Source: Deltaproteobacteria bacterium
Lineage (GTDB): Bacteria > Desulfobacterota > DSM-4660 > Desulfatiglandales > Desulfatiglandaceae
Direction: 5' to 3'
Length of the DNA stretch: 42,410 nt
Assembly: GCA_018644785.1 (NCBI GenBank)
Contig: JABGPV010000011.1
Location: forward strand, 1-42,410
Shown: in pieces, positions 23,703 through 32,026 of the stretch
Layout: every line of letters begins with the position of its first letter
Position numbering within the stretch: the stretch's first letter is position 1
Notes under the pieces: model-generated
What the model was told of the DNA's origin: nothing
The model's input: only the letters and a program-made list of their open reading frames with translations
Database searches by the model: none
Position numbers and translations under genes: made by a program

Positions 23703-24423
23703 TCACCGGATCACCTTATCCGCCTGTTTGAGGATGTTGTCAGGGATCTTAATGCCGATAGCATTGGCCGTTTTCAGGTTGATGGTTAAAAAAAACTCGG
23801 CCTGCTCCACAGGGAGAATGGCCGGAGAAGTCCCTTTCAGAATCGATTCTCCGGTCGGCCGCCGCCCTTTTCAGCACCCTCATGTTGAGGCCCATGGCCT
23901 TGTCATCGGGTTTGAACGGGACATAGATCCTTTGTAAACCTGGAACGATCCTGGCCACCCAGGCCAGGCCCTTCGCTCCGGCACCGCGATCCTGGATTCC
24001 CGTGAATCTACCTCCCGGCTCTTTCAGGCTTTTCACCAGCCCGGACCTCACCGGTGCAACCACCGGCGCGAACAGGACCGGGATATCCGTCCCTTTGGTT
24101 GCCTTTTTGACCTTCAAGGTGACCGGTGTGGTAAAGGAGACGATGAGATCGGGTTTTTCGGCAAGGACCCGTTCCACGGCTCCATCCACCTTATCCATCT
24201 TTCCCAAGGGCCCTTCGTATATATAAAGGATGTTGTCGTTCTCCTTATACCCTAATTGAATCAGACCTTTTTTCAGGCCTTAAACCGCATCTTCCAGTAT
24301 GGGGGTTACGTTCACGATCCCCACAACGGCCATTTCTGGTTTTTCCTGCTGCCTGTCGCAGGCTGCTAACAAGACCATGCTAAGGCCAACGGCGATCAGA
24401 AATCCATTCCATGATAACTTCAT
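23703..24423 (-). pseudogene. ABC-type substrate-binding lipoprotein (broken)
   Basis: The reading begins MKLSWNGFLIAVGLSMVLLA-A-C, a lipoprotein signal peptide. It continues as an ABC substrate-binding protein of the YrpE/PF04392 type (VVGIVNVTPILEDAV, LVSFTTPVTLKVKKATKG, IPVLFAPV). Codon 48 is TAA (24282-24280), most simply a C-to-T change in a Gln codon. A second lesion near 23855 shifts the frame after LKRAAADR; the correct C-terminus ([20 protein letters not shown] ...) continues in another frame to 23703. It lies between a response regulator and a sensor kinase and probably fed that kinase. Confidence 0.75.
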
Positions 24424-24555
24424 ATTTATTCCCCTGGATTGTTGATTTTTACTGGTTGTTTGTTACTGGTTGCGGGTTGTTGATTCATTTAACAACCCAA
24501 AATTGCTTTCAATCTACTATTCTTTCATGTTTTTCTGTGTCCAATGCTCCCCCAC

Positions 24556-24582
24556 CAATCAACAATCGCCAATCATCAATCA
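24556..24582. repeat. AATCAACAATC-type degenerate repeat, copy A
   Basis: A run of CAATCAACAATCGCCAATC and related units that starts at the stop codon of the response regulator gene. A closely similar run lies at 25131-25164 and a weaker one near 20872-20901. It looks like a dispersed intergenic repeat. Confidence 0.5.
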
Positions 24583-25026
24583 CAAGGGCAGTTCCACGAT
24601 CTGAAACCAGTATTTCCCCAGGGTCTTCACCACTTCCACGAGTTCCTCAAAGGTCACCGGCTTGACGATAAAAGAGTTCACCCCGAGATCGTAACTTTTC
24701 AGAATATCCGTTTCAGCATTGGACGTGGTCAACACCACAATGGGGATGCTCCGAAGTTCCGGATCGGCCTTGATTTCCCCCAGGGCCTCCCGGCCGTCCT
24801 TTCGGGGCATGTTCAGGTCCAGAAGGATCAGACCCGGCCGGGGGGAAACGCTCACATCCGCATATTTCCCCTTGTGATGGAGGTAGTCCATCAACTCCTC
24901 CCCATCCTCCACGAACCGCAGGTCATTGCTCAGGCGGCACTCTTCAAAGGCATCCTGGGTCAACAGGCGATCGTCCGGATCGTCATCGGCCATGAGAATC
25001 ATGATCGGTTTGTTGGGTTTATTCAT
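24580..25026 (-). CDS. Single-domain response regulator (Rcp1-like)
   Basis: A 148-residue receiver of the longer phytochrome-regulator (Rcp1) type: ILMADDDPDDRLLTQDAF, phospho-Asp in LILLDLNMPRKDGRE, Thr in VVLTTSNAE and Lys in FIVKPVTFEEL. I start it at ATG 25026, which has AAAGGAG eight bases upstream, rather than 25077. It has no output domain, so it relays phosphate. It follows the broken sensor kinase gene, its likely partner, by 124 nt filled with AATCAACAATC repeats. It appears intact. Confidence 0.85.
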   Translation of the reverse strand: MNKPNKPIMILMADDDPDDRLLTQDAFEECRLSNDLRFVEDGEELMDYLHHKGKYADVSVSPRPGLILLDLNMPRKDGREALGEIKADPELRSIPIVVLTTSNAETDILKSYDLGVNSFIVKPVTFEELVEVVKTLGKYWFQIVELPL

Positions 25027-25130
25027 GTTTCGACATCTCCTTTTGTTGGTTACTCGTTGCCGGCCTGCGGCCGTCATTTGGCTTCGCCGTCATTCAGTTG
25101 TCATTCGACATCGGACCTTGGCCTTCTTTT

Positions 25131-25164
25131 CAATCAACAATCGACAATCATCAATCAACAATCC
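25131..25164. repeat. AATCAACAATC-type degenerate repeat, copy B
   Basis: Units such as CAATCAACAATCGACAATC and TCAATCAACAATCC. The repeat overlaps the last codons and stop of the upstream kinase gene (RIVD-stop), so the repeat sequence has become part of the coding end. Confidence 0.5.
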
Positions 25165-27467
25165 TAACCGGCAAGGTCACAATGAAAGTAGCCCCCTGGC
25201 CCGGTGCGCTTCGGGCAGTGATGCTTCCACCATGCCGCTCCGCGATCTTGCGGCAGATGGCCAGCCCCATGCCTGTTCCTTCATACTTCGAGCGACCGTG
25301 CAGCCGTTGAAAAGACTCAAAAATCCGGTCGGTATATTTTTCTTCAAACCCGATGCCGTCGTCCTCCACATGGATATGGCACAGGGGCCCCTTTAGGGAC
25401 TCGCCCATGATGGGATAAATTCGCAACAGGGGAGATTTCCCCGGTTTGCGATATTTAACCGCATTACTGAAGAGATTCAGCAGCAATTGGTGAATCTGCG
25501 ACGGATCTCCTTCAATGGTGGGCAGATCCCCTATCTCAAAAAGGCCTCCGCATTCATCAATGGCCACCTCCAGGTCCGACAACACCTTCTGGGCCTCGAT
25601 TTTGAGGTCCACCGGAACAAAATTCTTTCCCTGTGTGGTGACCCGGGAGAGGGAAAGCAGGTCCTGGATCATGGTGCCCATCCTTCGGCCCGCCCCCTGC
25701 ATGCGGGCCAGGTAGTCGCGGCCCTTTTCATCCACCTGATCCTCATACAGAGCCGCGAATCGCCCTCCGAAGGCCTGGACCTTCCGCAGGGGCTCTTGAA
25801 GATCGTGAGACGCCACATAGGCGAACTGTTGCAACTCCTGGTTGGATCGCGTGAGTTCCACCGTGCGATCTTCCACCATTTGTTCCAGATGCGCTCGATG
25901 CTGCCGCAGCTCAGTAATGTTTTCAACGCCGGCAATGAGGTTGACCGGCCGGCCGTCTTTATCTCGAACCAGGGAGACGGACACGTTGACCCAGACTTCG
26001 CAGCCTTCCCTGTGGATTAATCGCTCCTCCCGATGATATTGGGAGATCTCCCCCTCCAGGAGTCGGGTTAAGTGGGGCAATTCTTCCTTCAGGTCTTGAG
26101 GATGCACCAGGGACTGAAAGGGTCTTCCGATCAACGCTTTTTCATCTTATCCCACAATCTCACAGAAGGCCCCGTTGACCTGGACGAAACGACCATCCGT
26201 ATCGCCCATGACCATACCGATGGCGGCCGTATTGAAAAAGCTTCGAAATCGTTCTTCGCTCGCCCTGAGCGTCTCCTCTTCCCGCTTCCGCAGGCCGGCC
26301 ATTTCATTAAAAGAGGCGGCCAACAGCCCGATCTCATCTCTTCCTGCCACCGGTATTCGGTAATCCAGATGGCCCTGTCCGATCTCCCTGGCCCCGCGGG
26401 CCAGGTTGGCAATGGGTCCTGTGATGGAACGGGACATGAATATGGCGATCAGGATGGCCAAAAGAACCAGTACGAGGGAGACCATCACAATTCGATTTCT
26501 CAAAAACAGAGCCGGGGCCAGCACCTCTTGAACATCGTGACCCACCACCAGGATCCATGCCAACCCCTGAAACCCCCGGTATCCTTGAGATCGGGCATAG
26601 GAATAGAGGATCTCTTTTCCCCCGGTATCCACCATAAAAGAACCGTTCGCATCCCGCATTTTCTCAAAAAACGGGGTCCGGGACAGATCTTCCAGAAATT
26701 GAAATGCCTGGGTGCTGTATATCAGTCTCCCGTCCCTGGTGAGGACTTGAACCCGGGTGGTTGCATACTTTTTTGCGGCCATTTCGGCTTCCCGCACAAT
26801 CCCCTTGGTATCCATCACCGCCTTCATCACACCGGCAAAATCGCCTGCTGCATCCTCAATCCTGATACCGATGGAGATGGCATAGGTGCGAGAGCTTTTG
26901 TCATACTCCACATTGCCCACGGAAAACCCTTTCTCCCTGGCCACCTGCCACCAGGATTCATCGTCCTGGCGATAATCGAAGGATCTTGTTGGTCTCAGCG
27001 ATGGCCGCGCCAAACCGGTTCGTGACAAAGATCTCCCCAAAGACCGGGTATCCATATCTTCTCTCATAATATTGCGTAATTTCTTTTCTCAGGCTCTGGG
27101 AAAGGGGATTGTCAATCAGGGTTTCCATAAAAGGCGTGACCGTTTCCAGCGGGACCGAAACCCATGCCTTTTCTTTTCGATCAATCCATTCATTCACATC
27201 ATTTAACTGTTCAAATTTTCGGTTGGATGCCATGAGGATCTTCTGGAACATGAAATGGGTGGTATGGATTCGAAGGGCCTCGATCTTCCGATAGATGTCG
27301 CGGTTGATGGTCTTCAACATCTCTTCGGCCAGGAATATGGAACTCCTGCCCACGGATTTTTCCAGCGACTTTTCGCTGATATGAACCGAATAGAGGGCCA
27401 GGGCCGTCATGAGCAGGACCACCGAAACAAAGCCTAACAACAACTTGGCACCTATCTTTATGTTCAT
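25151..27467 (-). pseudogene. dCache-HAMP-PAS histidine kinase with frameshift and nonsense codon
   Basis: Three adjacent frames make one receptor kinase. The ATG at 27467 starts a membrane helix and a dCache sensor (IFVTNRFGAAIAETNK). A frameshift near 26990 is followed in the next frame by DYRQDDESWWQVAREKGFSV, the continuation of the Cache domain. The second membrane helix, HAMP and PAS (GAFCEIVG) follow, then TAA at 26149-26147. The same frame continues DEKALIGRPFQSLVHP, a further PAS, the His box (VASHDLQEPLRKVQ) and an ATPase domain (GTGMGLAICRKI). TAT-to-TAA is a simple explanation, since this PAS turn usually has Tyr. The 3' part alone could still yield a soluble kinase. Confidence 0.8.
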
Positions 27468-27484
27468 CTCATGTCCTTTTGCGC

Positions 27485-28588
27485 CTATTTTAAAAACTCA
27501 ATCTTTCCCTCGACAATCCGGGCCGGATGAAGGGGAATGATGATATCCCGTGTGCCGGCTTCAACCTCGATCTCTCCGAAGATCCCCGGATAGATGAACC
27601 CAGCCGCCAGCAATTTCCGGAGACCTTCCCGGGTCATCTCCCTCCCCTCCAGAAGACCCGCCAGCAGTTTGACAAAATCATATCCGCTGGCGGCCTGGTG
27701 GGTGAGGGCTTTTTCATAGCGGGCATCAAAATTTTCTTTGACTTCCCGGGCGAACAGGAAATTACGGTTATAGATCAGGGGAGCGACCACATAGACGCCA
27801 TCCATCTCCGGGCTACTTACCAAATTGGTTACACCTGATGCACCCAGAATATGCCCGGGGTATTTGGCTTCTTTCAATGCCAGAATGGCCTTCTCCTCGT
27901 TCTTGACAAAACCCACCACAAAGACGGCCTCCGTGTCTCTGATTATCCCGATTTCGTCCTGCCAGTCAGGGTTTTTTACTGGAAAGGAAACGCCAATCGT
28001 TGTGCCGCCCGAAGCCTCAAACCCCTTTTTGAGAATCGAAAAAACAGAGATCCCGTACTCCTCATCCTGGTAAAGGATGCCCAGTTTGTGGACCTTCAAA
28101 AGTTCCAGGATAAAGAGGATGCCACGGGCTTCATCTTCCGGCATGGTATAATATTTATAACACCATGGGTTCTGCTGCGTGAATTCCGACGCGCTCACGA
28201 CCAGGCCCGCAATCACCGCCTCATTTTCCTCTGCCAGGGGGGCCAGCCCCATGGCAATCGAGCTGTTGGTGGCCACATAGAACAATGGACGGTTTTTCTT
28301 TTCGATGTTTTCGAAGGCCCGTATCCCTTCCGCCGGGTCTGATTTGCTGTCCCGGACGATCAATTCCACTTCCCTGCCATTAATGCCGCCCCAGCTATTG
28401 ACTTCGGAAATCGCCATCTGCATGCCGTCTTTAACCGCCACCAGGTGGGATGCAGGCCCCGACATGGAAATGATGGCCCCGATTAGAATCTTCTCCTTTT
28501 CCCACGGGCGCAGCACGAACAGCACCAGCAAAATGGCCGTCAGGGCCACACCCGCCGTAAGACCCCAAATCCATTTTTGTTTCCCCAT
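27485..28588 (-). CDS. LivJ-like periplasmic binding protein, membrane-anchored
   Basis: A 367-residue protein of the branched-chain amino acid receptor type (Peripla_BP_6). A single N-terminal helix (WGLTAGVALTAILLVLFVL) anchors or exports it. The mature part starts ILIGAIISMSGPASHLVAVKDGMQMAISEVN and has GILYQDEEYGISV and a C-terminal AASGYDFVKLLA region. I chose ATG 28588 (GGAGAG upstream) over 28624. There are no ABC transporter genes nearby; instead a sensor kinase gene follows after 17 nt, so it most likely presents a ligand to that kinase. It appears intact although the kinase is broken. Confidence 0.8.
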   Translation of the reverse strand: MGKQKWIWGLTAGVALTAILLVLFVLRPWEKEKILIGAIISMSGPASHLVAVKDGMQMAISEVNSWGGINGREVELIVRDSKSDPAEGIRAFENIEKKNRPLFYVATNSSIAMGLAPLAEENEAVIAGLVVSASEFTQQNPWCYKYYTMPEDEARGILFILELLKVHKLGILYQDEEYGISVFSILKKGFEASGGTTIGVSFPVKNPDWQDEIGIIRDTEAVFVVGFVKNEEKAILALKEAKYPGHILGASGVTNLVSSPEMDGVYVVAPLIYNRNFLFAREVKENFDARYEKALTHQAASGYDFVKLLAGLLEGREMTREGLRKLLAAGFIYPGIFGEIEVEAGTRDIIIPLHPARIVEGKIEFLK

Positions 28589-28620
28589 ATCTTTCTCTCC
28601 CCATGCGGCCAAACCGGCCT

Positions 28621-29013
28621 TCAATTCATTCTGTTTTGCTTATCTCCCATGCTCTCAAGCCTGTTTGCCAAATGATCCAGGCTCATTTTCACGACCTTCA
28701 GATCCAAGGGTTTGCTAAAGTATTGATCGATCCCCTGTTTCCGGACTTCCAGTTCCAGGTCCCGCGTATTGAAACCGGTCATGGTGATAATATGGATGTG
28801 GGGGTTTAACGCCCTGAACCTGGGAATGAGCGTGTGCCCCTGGCAATCGGGCAGAAAGATATCCAGCAAAATCCCATCAAAGGATCCTTCTTCCAGCTTC
28901 TTGATGGCTTCTTTGCCTGTGTAGGCATTTTCCGCCCTGTAACCCAATTTTTCAATGCTCTGTTTCAGCATTTTTCCCAGCATTGGATCATCGTCTACAA
29001 TAAGGATTTCCAT
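28621..29013 (-). CDS. Single-domain response regulator
   Basis: A 130-residue receiver domain: MEILIVDDDPMLGKML, phospho-Asp in GILLDIFLPDCQG, Thr in IITMTGFNT and Lys in YFSKPLDLK. It has a short C-terminal tail and no output domain. It is the first gene of the eight-gene minus-strand array and has a candidate sigma-54 promoter 57-70 nt upstream of its ATG. AGAGGTG is at the ribosome site. It appears intact. Confidence 0.85.
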   Translation of the reverse strand: MEILIVDDDPMLGKMLKQSIEKLGYRAENAYTGKEAIKKLEEGSFDGILLDIFLPDCQGHTLIPRFRALNPHIHIITMTGFNTRDLELEVRKQGIDQYFSKPLDLKVVKMSLDHLANRLESMGDKQNRMN

Positions 29014-29069
29014 GCAACACCTCTAAAGATACCGGTTTACGATTCAAAACTTCTTTGCGCTTTGATGGA

Positions 29070-29083
29070 GCAAAAACCGGGCC
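29070..29083 (-). promoter_or_regulatory. Candidate sigma-54 promoter for the kinase array
   Basis: On the minus strand GGCCCGGTTTTTGC places GG and GC exactly ten bases apart with a TTTTGC -12 element. The -24 side (CGGCCCG) is weaker than consensus TGGCACG. The predicted start is near 29058, 45 nt before the ATG at 29013. Confidence 0.45.
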
Positions 29084-29174
29084 GTCGCTGGGTTACCTAA
29101 CGTAACATGCTGTTTATAAAGTGGAATGTATAAAAGAAAGGGTGTGGAATCAAAAAGTGAAAAAATGACGATTA

Positions 29175-29257
29175 TGCCATATTTGACATAGCCTGGGAAT
29201 GAAACCACATTAAACTATTGAAATCTATAATCATATTGAATTGTGCCATAATTGGCA
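29175..29257. promoter_or_regulatory. Two TGCCA-N4-TGGCA dyads, possible EBP3 enhancer sites
   Basis: TGCCATAATTGGCA (29244-29257) is a perfect 5-4-5 inverted repeat and TGCCATATTTGACA (29175-29188) has one mismatch. They lie about 98 and 167 bp upstream of the -24 element at 29083. EBP3, encoded next along, is the obvious candidate to bind them, but this is inference. Confidence 0.4.
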
Positions 29258-29262
29258 TAAGT

Positions 29263-29338
29263 TCAGCCTATATCAGCCGATATCGTTTCAGTTTTCGATA
29301 GAATGTCCTCTCGGGAATCTCGAGAACGGCGGCGGTTC
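29263..29338. repeat. 76-bp direct repeat, left copy (EBP3 gene end)
   Basis: Bases 29263-29328 are identical to 30090-30155 and the next ten differ at two positions. Read on the minus strand it encodes ...VLEIPERTFYRKLKRYRLI-stop, the recognition helix end of a Fis-type domain. The toxin-antitoxin pair lies between the two copies. Confidence 0.85.
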
Positions 29339-29345
29339 ATCTGTC

Positions 29346-29783
29346 TCAAAGAGATTTGGAAGCGGTATGAAAAGGGTTGATTATGTGGATATTTCCCAGG
29401 ATCTGGTTTTCCTGGAGATCTTCTGTCAGAAGGTAACGGCAGCCACCTATTTGAGCGGCGGACACAACCAGGGAATCCCACCAGGACAGTCTGTAACGAT
29501 CCTGGATACGCCACGCGCCCTCTACCATACGGATATCCACAGGCATCGGGTGCCACGCAAGAAGTAGACGTACATCTTCGCGGGCATTGTGTGGGTCCAG
29601 GCCGGGTTGGAGTTTGCGTGTGACCGTTACGTAGAACTCATTGAGGATTTGAAAGCTCAAACGGCCGGTCTTTTCGGTCCATAAACGGGCCATCCAGGCC
29701 ATGGCTTGTTTCTGCTTTGGGGGTTCTGATGCATCTCTGCTGTACACAAGAACATTGGTGTCAACGAAGACCCTTTCGGTCAT
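29346..29783 (-). CDS. VapC-like PIN-domain toxin
   Basis: A 145-residue PIN ribonuclease: VFVDTNVLVYS (first Asp), ILNEFY (Glu), LSWWDSLVVSAA (Asp) and a late GCRYLLTEDLQ strand-turn. The ATG at 29783 has GAGGAAC six bases before it; the longer frame to 29810 is unlikely. It overlaps the antitoxin gene by 23 nt, the normal toxin-antitoxin layout. PIN toxins cleave RNA, often tRNA. It lies between the 76-bp direct repeats, so the pair probably arrived as a unit. Confidence 0.85.
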   Translation of the reverse strand: MTERVFVDTNVLVYSRDASEPPKQKQAMAWMARLWTEKTGRLSFQILNEFYVTVTRKLQPGLDPHNAREDVRLLLAWHPMPVDIRMVEGAWRIQDRYRLSWWDSLVVSAAQIGGCRYLLTEDLQENQILGNIHIINPFHTASKSL

Positions 29784-30003
29784 GGAGTTCCTCACGATCG
29801 GGATAATCATCTCCCTTTTTCTTCAGGACAAGGGGAGATTGATCTAAGTAGTTTTGCATAGATATCTGATAGTTGCGCTCGTCGCGCATTTTATCTCGGA
29901 GCAACTCACCCACCAGGCGGGAAACACTTGTGCCTCCTTCCGCAGCACGGATACGGGTCCAACGAACAACTTCTTCATCCAGTGTAATGGTAACATTTTT
30001 CAT
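29761..30003 (-). CDS. Ribbon-helix-helix antitoxin
   Basis: An 80-residue protein. The N-terminal half is a ribbon-helix-helix domain (KNVTITLDEEVVRWTRIRAA, then GTSVSRLVGELL), the DNA-binding part. The C-terminal half is a charged tail that would wrap the toxin. A perfect 15-bp palindrome lies 18 nt upstream of its start, fitting autoregulation by the toxin-antitoxin complex. It is the partner of the PIN toxin that overlaps its 3' end. Confidence 0.85.
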   Translation of the reverse strand: MKNVTITLDEEVVRWTRIRAAEGGTSVSRLVGELLRDKMRDERNYQISMQNYLDQSPLVLKKKGDDYPDREELHDRKGLR

Positions 30004-30020
30004 ATCACGATATTAGTGTA

Positions 30021-30035
30021 ACACGAAATTCGTGT
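30021..30035. promoter_or_regulatory. Operator palindrome of the RHH/PIN module
   Basis: ACACGAA-A-TTCGTGT is a perfect inverted repeat 18 bp in front of the antitoxin ATG, where ribbon-helix-helix antitoxins normally bind. Confidence 0.6.
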
Positions 30036-30089
30036 CAAGCTTGTTTTCTCAGATTTTCAAGTTATCCCCCTTGAAGATACAGCAGAACA

Positions 30090-30165
30090 TCAGCCTATAT
30101 CAGCCGATATCGTTTCAGTTTTCGATAGAATGTCCTCTCGGGAATCTCGAGAACGACAGCGGTTC
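30090..30165. repeat. 76-bp direct repeat, right copy (true EBP3 gene end)
   Basis: This copy is continuous with the complete EBP3 gene and includes its stop codon at 30095-30097. The left copy lies 827 bp away across the toxin-antitoxin pair. Confidence 0.85.
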
Positions 30166-31999
30166 TCACCTTATGCCAGCGGTTCCGGTCCAGCACCTGG
30201 GAGATATATTGTTTTTCGAAGGCTTCAAGGGCCTGCCGCAGACCGACCCCGTCGGCAATCGGGACTTCCTTATCCTGAACAGCTTCAGGTTTCGCCGAGG
30301 CCAACGGTCCCTCCAGAAAATCGATCCGTTTGACCGCAAAATATCGATGCAGGACATTTTGAAGTTCCCGGACATTGCCCGGCCAATCATGGCTGAAAAG
30401 TTCCCCTAACAAATGCCCAGGTATGGTTTGCGGTTTTTCCGAACCATAATGAAGCCGGGTGAAGTGATCGATCAGGAGGGGGATGTCATCCTTTCGGTCT
30501 CTCAGAGGCGGCAGACGGATGCCGACCACATGGATCCTGTAAAAGAAATCTTCCCTCATGGCACCTGCTTTCACGAGTGCGGCCAGATCCCTGTTGGTGG
30601 CGGCCATGATCCGAACATCTCTTTTCAACGTGACGCTGCTCCCAACCTGCGAGTAGCCGCCTCCCTCGATGGCCCGCAGCAGCTTCACCTGCATGCCGGG
30701 GGACAATTCCCCGACCTCGTCCAGAAAGAGGGTGCCGCCCTGTGAGAGGCCGAAAAAGCCGTGGGTCTCAATGTTGGCCCCCGTAAAGGCGCCGCGTTTG
30801 TGACCGAAAAACTCACTTTCAAACAGGGTCTTGGGAATGGCGCCGCAGTTGACCGGCACAAAGGGTCCCTTGGCGCGATCACTAAGGTTGTGAATCTCCC
30901 GGGCCACCAGTTCCTTCCCCGTACCCGATTCCCCTTCAATCACCACACTCGCATCGCTCTTTGAGGCGTTCATGATGAAATCATAGATCACCTGCATGGC
31001 CGAACTTTTACCCACCATGTCCCCGAAACGATAATGTTCCTTGATGCTTGCTTTGAGCCGGTCGTATGATGCGCGGAGGTGTTCGGCCTCCATCTCCACA
31101 GCGGTCTCGCGAGCCTTTGTCTCGGTGATATCCCGTACGGTGGCCAGGCAAGCCTGTTTTCCCTCCCATTCCATGGGGCTGAATTTCCATTCCGTCCAAA
31201 TCTCCCGTCCGTCGGCCAAAAGAGTGGGCGCCTTAAAGGATGTCGCCCGTTTTCTCTGGTCGATCAGTTTCAGGCAGCTTTCAAACTTTTCCCCATAAAA
31301 GCCCTGGAATCTATTCATTGTTTTGGATTCAAGAAGCGCGTCCGCAGCGGTCTTCATCATCCCGGCCAGGGCTGGATTGACAAAAACCGCCTTTCCCTTC
31401 TGGAGAATGGTGATTCCGTCCGAGGACTTTTCGCAGATGATCCGGTACCGTTCCTCGCTTGCCCGCAACTGGGCTTCCCGTTCCAGCAACTCCTGTTCCG
31501 CCCTTTTCCGATCGTCTATCTGGCGTTTCAACCGCCGGTTGGTTTCAGTCAACTCCGCGGTTCGCGCGGCCACCTGGGCTTCGAGACGTTCACTGGCCTG
31601 GTGCAAGAGATGTTCATTTCGCTTTCGTTCCAGGGCATATCGGATGGAGCGCTCAAGGAGCTCCGCACTCAGGCGCTCCTTTACCAGGTAATCGGCAGCT
31701 CCGGCAGCAAGGGCCGCCATATCCACCCGTCGGTCACCCGCCCCGGTCATCATGATCAAGGGGGCTTTGCACCCACCGGCAATGGCGCTTCGCACTAGAT
31801 CAAGGCCGTCTCTATGCCCGAGATGGTAATCAATGAGGTATACGTCATGAGTGTCATTCTTGATTGCCCGAATGGCGTCCCTGTAGGTGGAAATCCATTC
31901 AACGACAAAACGCCCACCCGTCTCCTGAATCATTTCCCGGGTCAACAGAAAGTCATCTTCGTCGTCATCCACCAGAAGTATGCGAATCAGATCAGACAT
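30095..31999 (-). CDS. Receiver-PAS sigma-54 activator (EBP3)
   Basis: A 634-residue response regulator. The receiver (about 1-125) has ILLVDDDEDDFLLTREM and VYLIDYHLGHRDG. A coiled coil (130-180) and a PAS domain (about 180-300) follow. The AAA+ domain has GESGTGKE, GAFTGAN and TLFLDEVGE. The C-terminus is a Fis-type helix-turn-helix ending TFYRKLKRYRLI. The receiver closely resembles those of the hybrid kinases in the array to the left (DDDEDD, SIRYALERKR), so these proteins share ancestry and probably phosphotransfer. It is a likely activator of the array through the sigma-54 promoter at 29070-29083. It starts 27 nt after the pyrophosphatase stop. Confidence 0.9.
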   Translation of the reverse strand: MSDLIRILLVDDDEDDFLLTREMIQETGGRFVVEWISTYRDAIRAIKNDTHDVYLIDYHLGHRDGLDLVRSAIAGGCKAPLIMMTGAGDRRVDMAALAAGAADYLVKERLSAELLERSIRYALERKRNEHLLHQASERLEAQVAARTAELTETNRRLKRQIDDRKRAEQELLEREAQLRASEERYRIICEKSSDGITILQKGKAVFVNPALAGMMKTAADALLESKTMNRFQGFYGEKFESCLKLIDQRKRATSFKAPTLLADGREIWTEWKFSPMEWEGKQACLATVRDITETKARETAVEMEAEHLRASYDRLKASIKEHYRFGDMVGKSSAMQVIYDFIMNASKSDASVVIEGESGTGKELVAREIHNLSDRAKGPFVPVNCGAIPKTLFESEFFGHKRGAFTGANIETHGFFGLSQGGTLFLDEVGELSPGMQVKLLRAIEGGGYSQVGSSVTLKRDVRIMAATNRDLAALVKAGAMREDFFYRIHVVGIRLPPLRDRKDDIPLLIDHFTRLHYGSEKPQTIPGHLLGELFSHDWPGNVRELQNVLHRYFAVKRIDFLEGPLASAKPEAVQDKEVPIADGVGLRQALEAFEKQYISQVLDRNRWHKVRTAVVLEIPERTFYRKLKRYRLI

Positions 32000-32026
32000 G
32001 TTGGTGCAGCTCCAGAAATTTTCGAA

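Larger units (their letters stand above)
29014..29345. other. Intergenic region (332 bp) with promoter, dyads and a gene-end copy
   Basis: It contains a candidate minus-strand sigma-54 promoter (29070-29083), two TGCCA-type dyads (29175-29188 and 29244-29257) and, at its right end, a 76-bp copy of the EBP3 gene 3' end. No protein gene of its own is seen. Confidence 0.5.

Noticed and set aside
24280..24282. In-frame stop in the ABC binding protein as a recoded codon
   Set aside because: It is TAA, not TGA, is not in an active site, and the same gene carries a second frame lesion; decay is the simpler reading.
26147..26149. In-frame stop in the sensor kinase as recoding
   Set aside because: It is TAA in a PAS turn where Tyr is usual, and the gene also has a frameshift upstream.
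29263..29338. Left 76-bp repeat as a coding gene end
   Set aside because: It encodes only the last residues of a Fis-type domain and has no upstream coding sequence in frame.
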